A stretch of 64,000 bases of DNA from Phragmites australis (GCF_958298935.1 NC_084924.1:22727819-22791818), one strand, 5' to 3'. Positions 1 through 12,481 are shown, numbered from the stretch's first letter. A program made the numbers and translations. Notes: generated by a model from the letters alone, not told the origin.

Positions 1-559
1 TTTTTATCATGACTTTTTAAATCGAATGGCAACTTGAATTAAATCTTGTCATGGTTAAACTCTCATGATTGCTTTGATCTTTAATAAAAATGCTATATGT
101 GAAATAATCAAAGAAATGAAAAAGTGTTGTATAATAGTTGATAGACAAAAGATCAAGGAAGTATGCATTGTCGCACTTCTTTTTTCGAGACTGCTTATCA
201 TTGCACTTTGATATGAACATGGAAGAATTCGTGTATGACCAATATCATTGTCTTAAGTTTCTGATTGTCATTTTGACATAGACTTGGCATGGTTGGATAG
301 AAGAAGGATGATGGTGCATCTAATTCCTTGCAAAAGAATATGAGAAGTTCTTGACATCAAATGATCATGTGATGAAAAAATGGTTTGATTGATGAAATTA
401 GCAGAGCAAAGTGTTTAGCACAATGATATTTGGTTGATGTTCATGAGTTGCTAAGATATGCTTGGATAGCATAGTTGGTTTGATGTGTTATCATTAGTTG
501 GGTATGCTTATGTTAGCATGTTGGTTTTGTTTGGAGTTTACGTGGTGTTGTGTGAACTG
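1..559. other. Intergenic, no gene recognised
   Basis: AT-rich sequence without a convincing reading frame or recognisable protein similarity on either strand. It may be the decayed edge of the copia-like element that follows, but I see no boundary motif that proves it. Confidence 0.4.
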
Positions 560-1803
560 ATCTTGAGTCAAGTCGGGAAGGACTTGTGCTCGTACTCGAT
601 TGTTGTTTGATTCATGAGCAGGTGTTGCTCGAAGGTGAACGTGGTCGATGACGGATCGACAAACTAAGTTCAGGGAGGAACTAAGGTTCGATGACTAGGT
701 TCAGAAGGAACTGAGGTCATGGTGATCGAGGATGTCATGTAGGACGTTCGAGCTGAGAGAACATTGCATACAGAGACAAGGCTTCGTGATGGACACGAGA
801 GGCGATCTGATCATGAGAGGATGCAAAGACTAATTCGTGTTCAAGTCAGAGGAGGCACGAGGGAGTCGTGTGATGGCTAGACCTGAGATAAGAGTTAGTG
901 TCAGAGATGGACTCTGAGTTGGTTACGTATATACATGTATGCATGGGAGATGTGCATGCATGATTACGTAAGAGTTGTTGACTAATTAGTTTAATTAGCA
1001 GAAGTTGTTTGTCCTCTTGTGATTAGAGAAGGATAGGGACCAGATTGAATACGACAGGGAGTTGTAGTTCGATTTGGTCACATTTATGCATGTGGCTACC
1101 CTATAAATAGAGAGGTCTGTTGTATTAGGTAAAGTACAACAGAGAACAGAACAGGGGCACATAACAACATAGCAGAGAGATAGAGAAACTCGAGAGAGAG
1201 CTGTTTTGGGATTTCCTAGAAATACTTGTTGGATGCTTTGGAGAGGCAACTTGTAAACTCATCTATGCAATGAAAATCAAGTTCTGTAAGTTGATGAGTT
1301 GCTGATTCGGAATTTTCTTTATGTACTATATTCTGCATATTTAGTTGTGGTTTTTGATTAATCTCATGCTTTTATGAAGTTTCATCTTGGTTTAATCCAT
1401 CCAAAACCTTTCTAGAATATCTAGTGTTTGATCTGAGAAAATTTCGAGTGGATTTGGTTTGTTCTCGAGTAGCTTTTTGTCAACTCGACTAAGTTTTGAT
1501 CTACTCGATACTGGTTGACAAAGTCTGCTTCGACCAGGAATAAATTTTTATCCACATATCCTATTTACTCGATACTTATTGGGTTAGTTTCATATTTGAA
1601 TCTAGTTTCTACTGACCAAATTTGAGAGCAATCCGACTAGCAGATCTTTCTGTACATCATTTTTACTAGAGTGTGTATATTCTGTTTTGAGTGCAATACC
1701 GAGTATAAATCGAGTTTTGATTTGGGTGAGCTAATCTTTGAATTTGGTTTCCACAATCATTCACCCCCTCTAATAGGGTATTTTGTGCATATTCAATCCT
1801 ACA
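560..1803 (+). mobile_element. Degenerate copia-like LTR (solo or remnant)
   Basis: A TATA box (TATAAATA, 1102-1109) lies downstream of a regulatory-looking stretch and is followed by a transcribed-looking leader. The right end, near 1760-1803, has the ATTCACCCCCTCT...CCTACA signature that commonly closes SIRE/Maximus-type copia LTRs in grasses. No matching left end or target duplication was recognised, so the start is an estimate. The sequence immediately to the right (from 1804) is an unrelated antisense gypsy gag, so the LTR right edge is supported by a change of content. It could be a solo LTR inserted into that gag. Confidence 0.45.
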
Positions 1804-2822
1804 TCATGAGCTCCTTAACTATCTTGGGTTCTCGGATGGCGATATCTTCTGCACATCTTCGCCTCCTAATCCCTAGGTGAATGCTTGTTTGATATCATAG
1901 TAGCTGACCTTAGGGATGTTGTTTCGGATATTGCTAAAATAGCGTACGAACTCGCACAAGGTTTCACTCCCTGTCTACTCGCAATGGTAGAGATTATTTT
2001 TCATGTTGAGATGAACATATGTACCCTGCAAGTTGGCTCGAAATACATCACAAAGATGCTCCCACGAGTAAATTGTTCCTGATGGTAAATTAGTCAATCA
2101 TGTCCTGGCTGCCCCTTCAATGGTGGTAGGGATGTAATTAGCCATAACCTTCTTGTCCCCACCAGCCGCTTGGATGACCGTGGTGTAGGTCTGGAGAAAC
2201 TCAACGTGATTTGTACGTCCATTGTATTTCTCGATCATCTCGGGATAGAACCTTGCTAGCTAGCTTACATTCCGTAGATATCATCCTAGATTTTTCTGAT
2301 GAAATGAAAGAGAGAGAAGGTCAGGCATCCGTTGATGGCTCCTTGCTTGGTTCCAGTATCCCTGAGAGGCTTTCCCATGGAGATTGGTGATCGGCTCCAA
2401 TTTGATCGATACCAGGACGTTCCTCAACTAGATCGATGTGGGGTAGATGGAGACTCTTCAGAAGCCCCCGGGCACCTTTTGCCGGTTGTTGATGACCTCA
2501 CGCAAGTCAGTGATTGGATGACTTTTGACTGGTGAGGTCCAGCGGTGGCTGTTTGCCCGATTGTCATCCCAGGAAGCTTTGTTCCTCAGGTTAAGCCTCT
2601 CCAAGTACAATGCGTCTCATGATAGGGGATTGCCTTTTTTGCCCTAATTAGCATTATTTCCGGCTAGGGCCTGATGGGAGTTCTTAGCCTAGATGATTAT
2701 CTCTTTTGTTAAGTCAACCGCCGAGTTCATCTAATCCTTACCGGCTGGGGTAGCCAGATATGTAGTCGAAGGGCGTATGAGGGCCTCGCGTAGAAGAAGG
2801 ATCCCCTTAGCAGTTGTGGATT
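1804..2822 (-). pseudogene. Antisense gypsy gag fragment
   Basis: Reading the minus strand gives a Retrotrans_gag-like stretch: PEMIEKYNGRTNHVEFLQ, then AAGGDKKVMANYIPTT, then YSWEHLCDVF and NLQGTY. This parallels the gag at 15532-15867 (EKYDGSTNPKKFLQ, AAGGHGKVMANYFPTT, SWKDLCDQF, NFQGTY), so both come from related Tat-type gypsy elements. Upstream on the minus strand (about 2490-2450) the gag-linker-like DLREVINNRQ is visible. In-frame stops, for example directly after the PTTIEGAART stretch, show it is dead. It is cut on the left by the copia-like LTR ending at 1803 and on the right by the antisense copia LTR starting at 2823. Confidence 0.75.
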
Positions 2823-5634
2823 TGTATGACCGAGATAAGCAACTAGAGGGGAATGAATAGGCGCATTACAAATTTCTTGCAAAATAGATGGCCTACTCCT
2901 TGTTCACGCTCAAATGGAAGCATAAACTTTAGAGAGACAAAGCGAGAATGAAAGTTCTAAGGCAACGTAACTCCACAGATGGAATATAAACTATAGGCTC
3001 TATTCAAGACCATTCCATGTGTCTTTCTGCACAAAAGTTTGAAACTTGAATGAATAACAAAGCAAAAAGATAGTTACTAGAAGAAGCAACTCTCCAAGTT
3101 GATGGTCTAGAGGCAAGGGGATTCAAGACCCTCTCAAATACATGAGCATATGAATATTTATGCCTCTAGCAACAAGAAGAATAACTTCCTAAGGTTAAAA
3201 AATCGCAGCTCAAAGGCAAAAACAAAAATTAGCAAGAAAACGACAACCAAAAATGTACAACTTGTAAACTTGCAAGGGAACCGATAGAGAGAGATTAGAG
3301 GGAGGGGAATTCAAGCATATGCAGAAATATAAACTTTATTGCTCAAAGTGGTCAGCCTATTTTAGATGGATTATAAGGATTTTTCTCTCAAAAACTCTCA
3401 CTTATTACATAGGCTAAGCACTTATCTTACTCTCCTCTAAAACCCTAGCATTAGGTTCTCAAATGAGTGGCACAAGAGGCTTAAGTGGCTGGTTCAAACT
3501 TTCTCATAGCCCTACCCCTCTATTTATTGGGCTAGGAAACTTGACTCCTAAATTTCCTAACTTGTTACCAAAATATCTCTTTCTTATAGTACACTCCAAC
3601 CTACTACCGAGGGTATTTTGGTCTATTTCATGCTCCGTCCATCAAACAACTGCGAAGCCTTCACGACTTAGCTTTGCCTCGACGCAATATTCATGATGGT
3701 GCCACATACTACTCTAATCTTCCTACGGTTTTGAGGCCCAACCGTGGAACCCTCTGCGCGCTTCTCAAAACGTGACTCGCCACTTGCTTACACCTTAAGC
3801 AAGCGCTCTGATGTCGACACGTGTACTCCATCTTGCGATCCTGACTGCCTACAAGTCTCTCTCGCTCCCAATATCTCGGGACGCCTTGTCACTTGCACCG
3901 ACATCCCTTTCGCTTAACTTTGTCAACACGTCGTCCTCATCCTCCATTTCATGCTTTGCTTGATCTTCACGTGTACAACTAGGATAACCCTTGATTTCGC
4001 CCGATCTCCTTGATCGTCCAACACCAAGCACCCATTTAGCCCCGATCACCTGCCGTCAACCGCCAAGTTGCATCCTCACTAGCACACCATGAGATAAGCA
4101 AACATATTTCTCCAACTCCAACTCCAGTTAGTCCATAATCAAAATGCTCAAACCAAGCTCAAGCAATCCAAAACTCAACAAACTAAATCGACAATTTTGT
4201 CAATCACTCATTACATATAAGCCAAGGCACATTTCAACTTGGTTTCTTAATCTCCCTTTAATGAGTGCATTGACAATAACTCAAAGTACAAAGATTTTGG
4301 TTTGAAAAAGATAGGCTCATCCAAGTGACCAAAACCCAAGAAAAAGCAAAACACATGTCACTTGACATAAGAAAGATTGCATAAGGCCTAAGAGAGGCGC
4401 AGTCAATCCAAAAACCTCAAAAGAGCAACAATAAATCAAACAAAATCAAATGCTCTTCCTTGATGAATGCATATTTTTCATTTATGCAAGATTTTTCTTT
4501 GATTTGGTGCAAAATTTTCATTTCTCCCATTTCTCATTCATTTCTCCCCCTTTGACAATGCAAACATCAAATACAAAACATTATGCAATGCATGAACATG
4601 CAATCCTAATGAGCTTTCACAAGTATACCACAAAGCATTTGCAAAAGATAGAAATGTTAAAGAGCTATGAAAAGTAGAATATGGAGCTCAAAATGCACAA
4701 AGGCTAAAAAAAAAATAGTGATACAAGAACATGAAGGTGTGCAAGCTAAATCCAAAGAATTAGTTGGCACATTTAATTTCACATAGTCGAATCATGTTCA
4801 AAATGGCCATCTTAAGCATCCACTCATGTCGAGGTAATAGAAGTATTAAGAACTGACCAACTTCAATCTCAAACTAGGCAAACAAGCATTCGTGAAAGGC
4901 TTTGCAAATGTTCACATATGAAACTAAGACTTGGTTAGATCAAGTAATTTAAAACAAAATTAAGCAATTAGGCACATTTCTTTCATTTTTATCCTAAAGT
5001 TGCCTCTTATCCAAGCAAAGTGTCACGTGACTAGGTACGGAAAACACCTTGAGGCTTCAAGATAACCATATTGTATCACATTTTAGCACAAGATACTTGA
5101 TTTCACAGGATTATTCACATTTTCACAAAGAATCAAGTTTTTGCATGATCAAGTCAATTAGTGTCTTTGCGACACAAGGAACACATATTCCCCCAAGGTT
5201 CTATCATGAGCTAAATATTTGACAAAGATAAAAATATGGTGTAATGTTCCATAATCCACCGACTTGAACCAAGAAGCCTAGAGTAAGATATTCATCAAAC
5301 TAGCCTTAACACAAGCATTGACTGAGCCAAAGCAATTATGAACATGGTGATCAAGAATGTAGCATTTTATATTCTACATGATTTATAAAATTACCAAATT
5401 TCATCTTAAGAAAAGCTAGCTTGCTTGAAATATTTCATGTCAAAGCATCAAGAAGAGCCTAAGATTAAAAGCTTGCTCTACATAACTACTCAACTTAGTC
5501 CAAATTCAAGTCTAGCAATCGAAAATGCTAAAGTCATACAAGTCAAAGATCAACTACTATGATTATTTTACATGATGCGATGCAATGTAAATGCAACAAA
5601 AGTAAGATAGAGTACATACAAAGCCAACTCCTCC
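2823..5634 (-). mobile_element. Antisense copia 3' LTR and 3' untranslated region
   Basis: The plus strand begins TGTATGACCGAGATAAGCAA followed by CTAGAGGGGAATGAATAGGCGC. Reversed, this is the GCGCCTATTCA(C/T)CCCCTCTAG signature at the end of many grass SIRE-type copia LTRs. A minus-strand TATA-like motif (AATAAATAGAGG) lies near 3515-3526. A SIRE-like purine tract (CAAAGGGGGAGAAATG on the minus strand) is at about 4536-4556. Directly upstream on the minus strand is the end of a copia RNase H gene (5635-5894), which fixes the orientation. The LTR start could not be determined. No other gene is seen in this interval; short reading frames here look random. Confidence 0.6.
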
Positions 5635-5894
5635 TCACACAATATGATAGGGATGGCACACATCAAGCTCTCCCCTCAAATAGACAAATCTAGTAGCATC
5701 TAGAGGTTTGGTGAAGATATCGGCTAGCTGGTGTTGGGTATCAATATATTTCAAGTCTATATCCCCTTCTTATTTTGGTCTTTCAGAAAGTGGAATCTCA
5801 CATTTATGTGTTTGGTTCTGGAGTATTGGACTGGATTATTAGCCAAGCTTATGGCACTGGTGTTGTCACACTCCTGAAATCTAACCCAAAGTCC
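5635..5894 (-). pseudogene. Copia RNase H C-terminal remnant
   Basis: The minus strand reads CDNTSAISLANNPVQYSRTK, then HINVRFHFLKDQNKKG, and, after a one-base frameshift, YIDTQHQLADIFTKPLDATR, ending ELDVCHPYHIV and a TGA stop at 5635-5637. DN(T/E)SAI, SRTKHI, and LADIFTKPL are hallmark motifs of the RNase H end of Ty1/copia polyproteins. The frameshift after NKKG and the abrupt loss of homology at about 5894, where a different LTR starts, show a truncated, inactive copy. Confidence 0.85.
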
Positions 5895-6771
5895 TGATGA
5901 GCCCATGGCTCCTTTGGATACGATCAATATCGCCAATAATCCTCAAATCATACAAGGTACAATTAGACCACCAGATGAACTCATCCCTTGCTGTTCATGC
6001 TTCCTTGGATGGATTACTACTAAATTATTAAGATATTTTATTGTTTAGGATCATGGGAGAAGCACTATAATCTTACCCAGACGTCACCCCTCAAAGGCCA
6101 AGTCTACTCGGACTCGAGGTCGAACTCTGGTCGAAGTCGTGGTCATGGTAGAGTCTCAAGACAACACGTTAGTAAAACGGGCATAACTCTCTCATACGAA
6201 GTCCATTTTAGGCGTTCTTGGACTTGCTGGAAAGCTTATATCGAGCCCTTTCCAATGGATCTATGATCTACCAAATATTCCTTGTAATTTAGTTAGAATC
6301 AAAGGAATAAAGTGTTACATCACTATTCTGGACCCTGTCGGGTTTTGTAATTGTGTCGAGTTCGAAGTCCAGGTTGTGCATGCTGCACAACCCTAGGTTA
6401 ACCCCTCATGTCCCCTTATAAATATACGATAGCCATCATAGTTTAGGCTCGAGTTTAGCTTAGATTATTATATTTTAGACAGTTTCACCATTTATCGGTT
6501 TGTGGAACCCCAAACTCGAGTTCTTCATTAGTAATTAGCAATATTCATATTGTATCTATCTGTTCTTGCTTGTGTTCTCGATTCGCTTGCAGGAAAAGCC
6601 TTCTTGGCGAGGTCAACCGTGTCTTGGCACAGTTGATAACCACGGAGTAGTGGTGTAGTGGTTGCGAGGGTTCTCGATCTGTTCTGTTCGAAACCTTTGG
6701 ATCATCAACGTCGAAGCTCCACCAATAGACTTATCATATTACCTTTCGGAAGATCAAGCAAACGCGCATCA
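5895..6771 (+). mobile_element. LTR with promoter, upstream of a PBS
   Basis: This block interrupts the copia remnant and has LTR architecture: TG near 5895, a TATA box (TATAAATA, 6417-6424) and a CA end at 6771, directly followed by a primer-binding-site-like sequence. The stretch around 6175-6210 (AAAACGGGCATAACTCTCTC) resembles a motif common in long plant gypsy LTRs. The left boundary is inferred from where copia homology stops. Only about 230 bp follow the PBS, so the rest of the element is missing or deleted. Confidence 0.5.
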
Positions 6772-6773
6772 AG

Positions 6774-6786
6774 TGATATCACAGCC
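6774..6786 (+). promoter_or_regulatory. Primer-binding site, initiator Met tRNA type
   Basis: TGATATCACAGCC lies two bases beyond the LTR CA end. It differs at two positions from the common plant PBS TGGTATCAGAGCC, which is complementary to the 3' end of initiator methionine tRNA. Position and similarity together support the LTR call on its left. Confidence 0.55.
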
Positions 6787-7015
6787 TAGGCTACCAGTTA
6801 GGTAATCTCATGCACCCGTCTTTGTGCCGGATACTCCGTACATCAATAACTTTACTAAGATAAGAACACTTAATAGCACATATCATTCCTCAGAACAATC
6901 CACAAAATCAAAGCACTTTATGTAAGACCCCAAAATAAAATGCGAGAAGAAAAAAAAGAAGGAAAGAAAATCACAGCACCTTACATCCTCTCCAAACCAA
7001 TGAGACACCACTGCA
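6787..7015. other. Short flank left of CACTA-1
   Basis: No gene is seen. If CACTA-1 landed in the LARP6-like gene, the segment just left of 7013 should be the continuation of its 3' flank. The last three bases (GCA, 7013-7015) are one copy of the CACTA-1 target duplication. Confidence 0.5.
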
Positions 7016-7290
7016 CACTACTATAGAAACCCCCTTCACTGCCAGCTCAAAACCCCCTTCACTGCTGGTTTTTGAGCCGGTAGTGAGTAACCGGCAGTGA
7101 TAGCCGGGGACTATCACTGTCAGCTCCATGGACCGGCAGTGAAAGGGGTTATCATTGTTTGCTGAAAGATTTGGTCGGCAGTGATACCCTGTGTATCACT
7201 GCCAGCTGGTGGTTTTAGCCGGTAGTGATTCCCAAGGCATCACTGTCGACTGAAATCTTTAGCTGATAGTGTTGTGCCTCCCCCCTTCTA
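7016..7290. repeat. Left terminal and subterminal repeats of CACTA-1
   Basis: After the CACTA terminus come repeated units in both orientations: CACTGCCAGCT, AGCCGGTAGTGA, ACCGGCAGTGAT, TATCACTGTCAGCT, GTCGGCAGTGATA, TATCACTGCCAGCT, AGCCGGTAGTGAT, GCATCACTGTCGACT. Such arrays bind the element-encoded TNPA-type protein in characterised CACTA systems; binding here is inferred. Confidence 0.85.
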
Positions 7291-7392
7291 CTCTGGCTCT
7301 GTCCTCCCTCTCTGTCCTCCCTCTACATGCATACAATGAGATATATGTAATGTAAGTCAATAATAAATGCACCTTCATTAATACATAATAAT

Positions 7393-9240
7393 TCATGTCA
7401 CATATATATAATAGTTCTCACAGGTCATCTCCCGAAAAGTCGGTCGAGTTAAGCCAGTACGGTATCCCCTACCTCTCCCGCGATGAGGATCACGTCTCCA
7501 CGCGGACGACTGATGGTGTTTGTACGTGCGGGGATGTAGGGGGCCGATGGTGGTGGGGCGGAGGACCCGGTCAGCCTGATCGACCGCAACATCGTTTATG
7601 CTCCAGGCTCGTCGGCATGTCAGAGACATCGAAGTCCGATTCCTGAATGCTAGTATAGTTTGAGCATTCGACCACCTCCGCAGCGCACTGACGGGCCACC
7701 CTCTCGTCCTCCTACTCCTAGGTACGCTTACAGGAGGCTGCTTCTTGCTCCTCCGCAGCACACAATGGATGTGCCAGTCTCTCATCCTCCTCCTCTTGGG
7801 CACACTGACGGGCCACTACTTCTTGCTCCTCCTTCGCATCATCATTAGAAGGCCATTCTGTCGAAGAGTCGTTCGACAGTACAAAATCCGAAATACGCCT
7901 TCATTAATACATAGTAATCCATGTCCTATATTAATAAATCATTCATTAAAATGGTTTCATTTGGTGATATGTAAGCCGTCTAACCCTCTAGTAGACTTCT
8001 TCCTTATCGCATACTCTGTACTAGAAGGTACAATGTAATATGAAGGTTTGTCATTGGTCAACGGCACGATCGGTTCATGAAACTCTCCGTTGGGTTGATA
8101 ATATGTTCCATGAAGAACCCGGCGATCTGTTCTTGAAGGGTATTTATTTCTACAGGTTGTAATTCTTTTGTGCATAGTTTGGAGTGCTGTGTTTGAAGAA
8201 TCGAAAGATTTAGTCATTGAACACGTGTAGAAATTGAAAAGAAGGTATTGATATATTATTTCATACCTCAAGATCATTGAACCTAACAGTGTCTCCGTCC
8301 AGGCTGAATCCGTGCATGAAAGTTAGAACATAAAACGAGTAGAGATTCTTGCCGGGTGGCTACCTCATACACTTTAAGAGGAAATGATTCGTTAGCGGAA
8401 TGAATTGAACCATTTTATTCGGTAGGAAATGCAAGACATGAGTATTCCGTGCATACTAGAAAGTCAGTTTTTACATTATACTCCTTCCTGAATGAAAAGT
8501 GAATAACACTCTTTTTACGATATCTTGTGTATGCACAGTACGTGAATATAAATACCAATTAAACTTAGATGCAATCATAGAGATGATGAAATGATCGAGT
8601 TTACTTGTTTAGCATGTTGATGAGGATTTAGTAAGTCATCTGAGCTCTCTTCTGTGAGTCCAAGACAATGATCTTGCTCAAGTTTGGGTGGATGACAAGG
8701 AGGATCCAATGACAGCTATAGGAATATTATGTCACTATAGTAATTAGTACTAGAATCGAGTTGCCCATAAAATCAGAATGCCCAGGCACGCAAGCACGTA
8801 CTCATAGCTGTATGGTAAGAGTATGAATTTCTTGTATTGGTGGTGAAGTAGACACTTCAATATGTAGTTCTCGATGAAGTCTGGACTCTCCCTTACGAGC
8901 GTCTAGTTCACAAGCCCAGGATCCATGAATCCTACTTTACAATTAACTTGTTGTCTGCATGCACGATTCTCCATTCTATGAAATAGAGAAGTTAGCCATG
9001 CAATTTCAAGGTACAAGATCATATAACATGATTTATATCCATAAGTCACTTACAGAGTCCACGCTCTGACTATAGCTACGTCAAAGGCATCTTCCTTGTA
9101 CAGTTCATACAAGTCCTTGAAATACACCCAGAAGGAGCCGTCTCCATTGATGAAATATTCTTTTGTGTATCTTACGGGGAACGCCTGCAAACCCTACCTA
9201 GATTGATCCAGGTACCATTGATGTAATCGGCACATTTGAG
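7393..9240 (-). pseudogene. CACTA-1 second gene, C-terminal part (Ulp1-like region plus repeat tail)
   Basis: Minus-strand fragments across several frames match the left half of the equivalent region in CACTA-2 (53483-54971). From the N-terminal side: MCRLHQWYLDQS and RYTKEYFINGDGSFWVYFKD (about 9240-9090), then GFMDPGLVNQ, YILKCLLHHQYKKFILLPYS (about 8930-8810), then SLDPPCHPPKLEQDHCLGLT. The order resembles the C48/Ulp1-like peptidase region found in many grass CACTA second genes, but the expected catalytic His-Trp after LLPY is not readable. The tail has imperfect repeats around EDERLA and a proline/histidine-rich end. Stops and frameshifts abound. Confidence 0.6.
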
Positions 9241-9414
9241 TTGTAAGGTTTCTTTCTATATCTATTTTGACTAAAGGTTTTGTCAACTCAAATGGCCATG
9301 TAACATCCAACTCTACAATATCCACTCCCACAGTAAGCCGTGCTAGTTCTTTTGCTAATAGTCCAGAAGTAGCTAGGAAGTCCCCAATGCTTGGAGCCTC
9401 CTGAACGATTGGAG

Positions 9415-10304
9415 CTATTTGCTCTTGGCCTTCTTATTACTAATACGTTCGTAGTCACTCGGTGGCTTACTTGAAGCCACCCCTGCCTGTTTAGATTTGG
9501 CCATATTCATGAAAAATTTCATGGTATCTTTAGGCACAATAGGCTTCGGTGGAGGTGGTGCAGGATAAAAATGAGTCATGACACTAGCATCCACAATCTT
9601 TTTGGTTTCCTCATCAATGAGTGAATAGACATTCTTGGGTTCTGCCAACTTCTTAGATGCCATTAGCTTCTTAGATGATGTCATCTGCTTGGATGTTTTA
9701 GAACCTGGTCTTGTTTTCCGAGATGATGGCTGGCTTGTTGATGGTGCTAGCTTCTTGAGCGGTGCACTTCTTCGAGGCGATGGCTGAGGAGGTGGAATTC
9801 TTTTGGGAGATGGTTGAGGAGAGAGAGATCTTCGAGGTGAAGGCAGCTCGGGCGTAGTAGAGAGTAGAGATTCTCAGTAGCCGTCTCTAATGGAAACACT
9901 ATGTAGGCCTTCTCCCACGTGATGAATGTGTGCTCGTTCTCTCCTATAGTGTTCACCCCCTCCTCTGCGGGGGTAATCCACCTTAATATGATGGTATTGG
10001 TCAACTGCCTCATCTACTTTAACCATGGCGTAGCCCTCCGGTATCGAACGTCCGTGCAAATGTTCATGGGAGCCGCGGGGATAAGCCACGTCGGAAGCCA
10101 CCTTTATGGTAATATTTCTAGCACCAACGTACAGTTCAACAATGTTCGTGCTGTGATGAGGTCCATGGGATAAATGATGGGGTTTGCTTTTATAACTCCC
10201 GTGGACGCACAGCTACTCCTACGAGCACTGGGGCTAGAGCATGCAATATTAGGAGACGTTGCAAGCCGTTCCCGATCGCTCACAATGGTGCCCCGTTCAC
10301 GCAT
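9415..10304 (-). pseudogene. CACTA-1 second gene, middle part
   Basis: Minus-strand pieces read IPEGYAMVKVDEAVDQYHHI (about 10045-9985) and, one frame over, EEGVNTIGENEHTFITWEKA (about 9975-9910). These resemble the P(P/E)GYALV.V..VVD...L..P and GETTLGEA.HTFILW motifs that follow the Transposase_24 domain in grass CACTA proteins. A proline- and serine/lysine-rich stretch (about 9750-9415) follows, with the intact 89-codon segment ending ISNKKAKSK. The frameshift between the two conserved blocks shows decay. Confidence 0.6.
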
Positions 10305-10322
10305 GAGGGCTTGTTATACCAC

Positions 10323-11330
10323 TTATGCTATCTTTTCATCTGTATGTTCCCTCTCACGTTGTAGTGCTTGTTCAAGTATTTGCATCATCATAGCTTGTTC
10401 TGCCTCTCGTTCCTCCTCTTGCTCTGCTTGGGATCTCTTTCGACTCTTGTAACTGTCGACGTCGCCTGTGAATCCATATTTCCAACCCATCACCCCAATG
10501 CTTCGAGTGTGACCATTGTGCTCCTTATTTCCCAGGGCCAAGGTGAGCTCGTCCCTATCCCTGTCTGGCTTGAAAGAGCCTTGTGCAAACTACTCGTGGG
10601 CTTCCGCAAGGTTTTTTGCAAGACTTTGCATCGCTTCCTAGTCTTTGGAGGTCGTAAAGCATAAGCTTTCATCAGACGAGTAAGAAGCACCCCGTCCCAG
10701 GCATGACATCTCTCTCTCTCTCTCTATTGTAGTTGATCTAGCTGTTGTTGCCACTGCCACTCTTTCCTCATGTACCCATGACTGTCGACTTTGTGGAGGT
10801 AGAGGTTCTTCTTTGAGTTCGCTTTGTTCACCTCACTCAACCTCTGTGCTTCTTTTGACATCTTGTACTCCATAAAGGCTTGCCAATGATCTTCCAGTTG
10901 TGGCCACTTGAGGAAATCTGACGTTGTACCTTTCTACACATATGTTCTGTTCAATGTACCCTTCCAGTTTTTAAATTAAAAGCCTATGATCATTAGTGTC
11001 TTACACTTAACTACTTCCATATTCGTCCCTTCAGGGAAGTTGAATTTCTCTAATATCTTGGGCCACGAGAGATGTCGTTCTTGATCTAATCAGGAACCAT
11101 GTGCAGATCACCTCATTTGCGAGTCCATAATCTGTAGGTGATGGGTACGTGATCCTTAATAGCAATCCCACAGACTGACTTGTGCGGCCCCAAAACTGTC
11201 TTAGGTTTAGTTGGCTCCCCTGTTGGTGAGACCTTTGCAATCACAAATCATCCCGTAGGCATCTTCGAGGGATCTCGGACACGATGTCACTCTTGGGATT
11301 GCTCATTGTCGTGACCCTTCGGAGCATCAA
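10323..11330 (-). pseudogene. CACTA-1 second gene, Transposase_24 (Ptta/En/Spm) region
   Basis: Scattered over all three minus frames are KDHVPITYRLWTRK (about 11145-11105), KFNFPEGTNMEVVKCKTLM, FKNWKGTLNRTYV, WPQLEDHWQAFMEYKMSKEA and VNKANSKKNLYLHKVDSHGY (about 10905-10780), then ELTLALGNKEHNGHTRSIGV and SYKSRKRSQAEQEEEREAEQ (about 10545-10400). This is the domain order of the plant Ptta/En/Spm protein. The last block is a charged, probably coiled-coil segment. At least four frame changes make it a pseudogene. CACTA-2 lacks this region altogether. Confidence 0.7.
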
Positions 11331-11920
11331 CCATTTGCGCATAAGCAAAAAAAAACTATTGGGAACTTATACGATAATATGTAGAACATATGCATTCATC
11401 TACTTATGAATTACCACATCGTCTCCACAGATGTCTGTTTGTTCCAGGTTGAGGTAGTGGCTCGGGTTACCTTCTTCAATGTTTGACAGTGGCACTACAT
11501 CTCTTTCTGGCACTTGGGCTGGATCGGTAGTTGGTGGTGCCATCCCTTCCTATAAGTTCTGCATGCGATGACGACGAGCGGTTGAGTATTACAGAGATAG
11601 ACATAAAGCCGACGAGGGAGGGAGAGAGGCTGTCCAACGAGTGAGAGAACCATGAAGGAGTCGATAGATAGAATGCATACACATACAATATTGTAATTAA
11701 GTATATTATGACCACATTTAACAAAAAGATGTGACATCTTACGAAGAAAAATAGGCATAAAGGTACTGACAATTGACACATTGATCTTATAAGTCACATC
11801 ATCTTACATAGCAAAATAATGATGATCATAATCAGAAATAGGATTATAACATCTTTACACGTTACATCACACTTCTTCTTATTTTCAAAGTTAGCCAATT
11901 TTACCTCGGCTTGGATGATT
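11331..11920. other. CACTA-1 internal sequence, no gene recognised
   Basis: Lies between the Transposase_24 remnant and the RNase H1 N-terminal-like domain. No motif was recognised; reading frames up to about 100 codons exist on the minus strand but look like low-complexity hydrophobic or random sequence. It could be intron. Confidence 0.4.
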
Positions 11921-11921
11921 T

Positions 11922-12065
11922 GACTATTGTATGCCACAGCAGCTTCATGTTTGGACTTGTATCCTTTGTAACATGCTCCTTTGAATCCATTAACTTGTGT
12001 GTGGAATTCCTCCCAACTGGAAAACACTCCACTTTGCCAGCCACGATGGACAACATACCATGTCA
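11922..12065 (-). pseudogene. RNase H1 N-terminal-like (hybrid-binding) domain exon
   Basis: The minus strand encodes WYVVHRGWQSGVFSSWEEF followed by HTQVNGFKGACYKGYKS and KHEAAVAYN. This fits the RNase H1 N-terminal domain pattern (YYVV..G..PGIY.SW.EC..QV.GF.GA.YK.F.....A), a roughly 45-residue fold that binds RNA/DNA hybrids. It lies within a minus-strand frame that stays open to 12123. A second, shorter, degraded copy (MTWYVV and flanks) is at 12482-12545. In host RNase H1 this domain precedes a catalytic domain; no such domain follows here, so it may have been a DNA- or hybrid-binding module of a CACTA protein. Confidence 0.7.
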
Positions 12066-12310
12066 TAGCAGTCCTAAATTTCATATAATAGGCATAAATG
12101 ATATATTGGGTAGTGCTTTTCATACAAACTCATCATGACAGTGCATTGATTAGTATTAAAATAAGCATAACATCAGTATATATACATTAGGGGGTGTAAG
12201 AAAAAAAGCAACAAACAAAAACAAAAATCAGTCACCAGCATCATATGCAACCACCATCCAAAAAAGAGTCTATTATTTGATTGATCCGCATCAGATTATG
12301 GAGATAATTA

Positions 12311-12396
12311 TATACGACTGCAAGCTCAACTGGGATAGTGAAAAGACGTGCAAGGTCATGTGTAATAACCATCCCAGTCGAGCTTTGCAGTCATAT
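12311..12396. repeat. Inverted repeat, 26-bp arms
   Basis: The arm at 12311-12336 and the arm at 12371-12396 are near-perfect reverse complements (the core GCAAGCTCAACTGGGAT pairs with ATCCCAGTCGAGCTTTGC, with two mismatches and a one-base bulge), with a 34-base loop. It sits between the two copies of the RNase H1 N-terminal-like exon. Confidence 0.75.
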
Positions 12397-12481
12397 GTTT
12401 GGTAAATAGTTCTCCTATTTCATCATTTGCAAAAAAGTAAAACAAGTATGAAAACTGTGCAATTTTTAATACAAGACATAA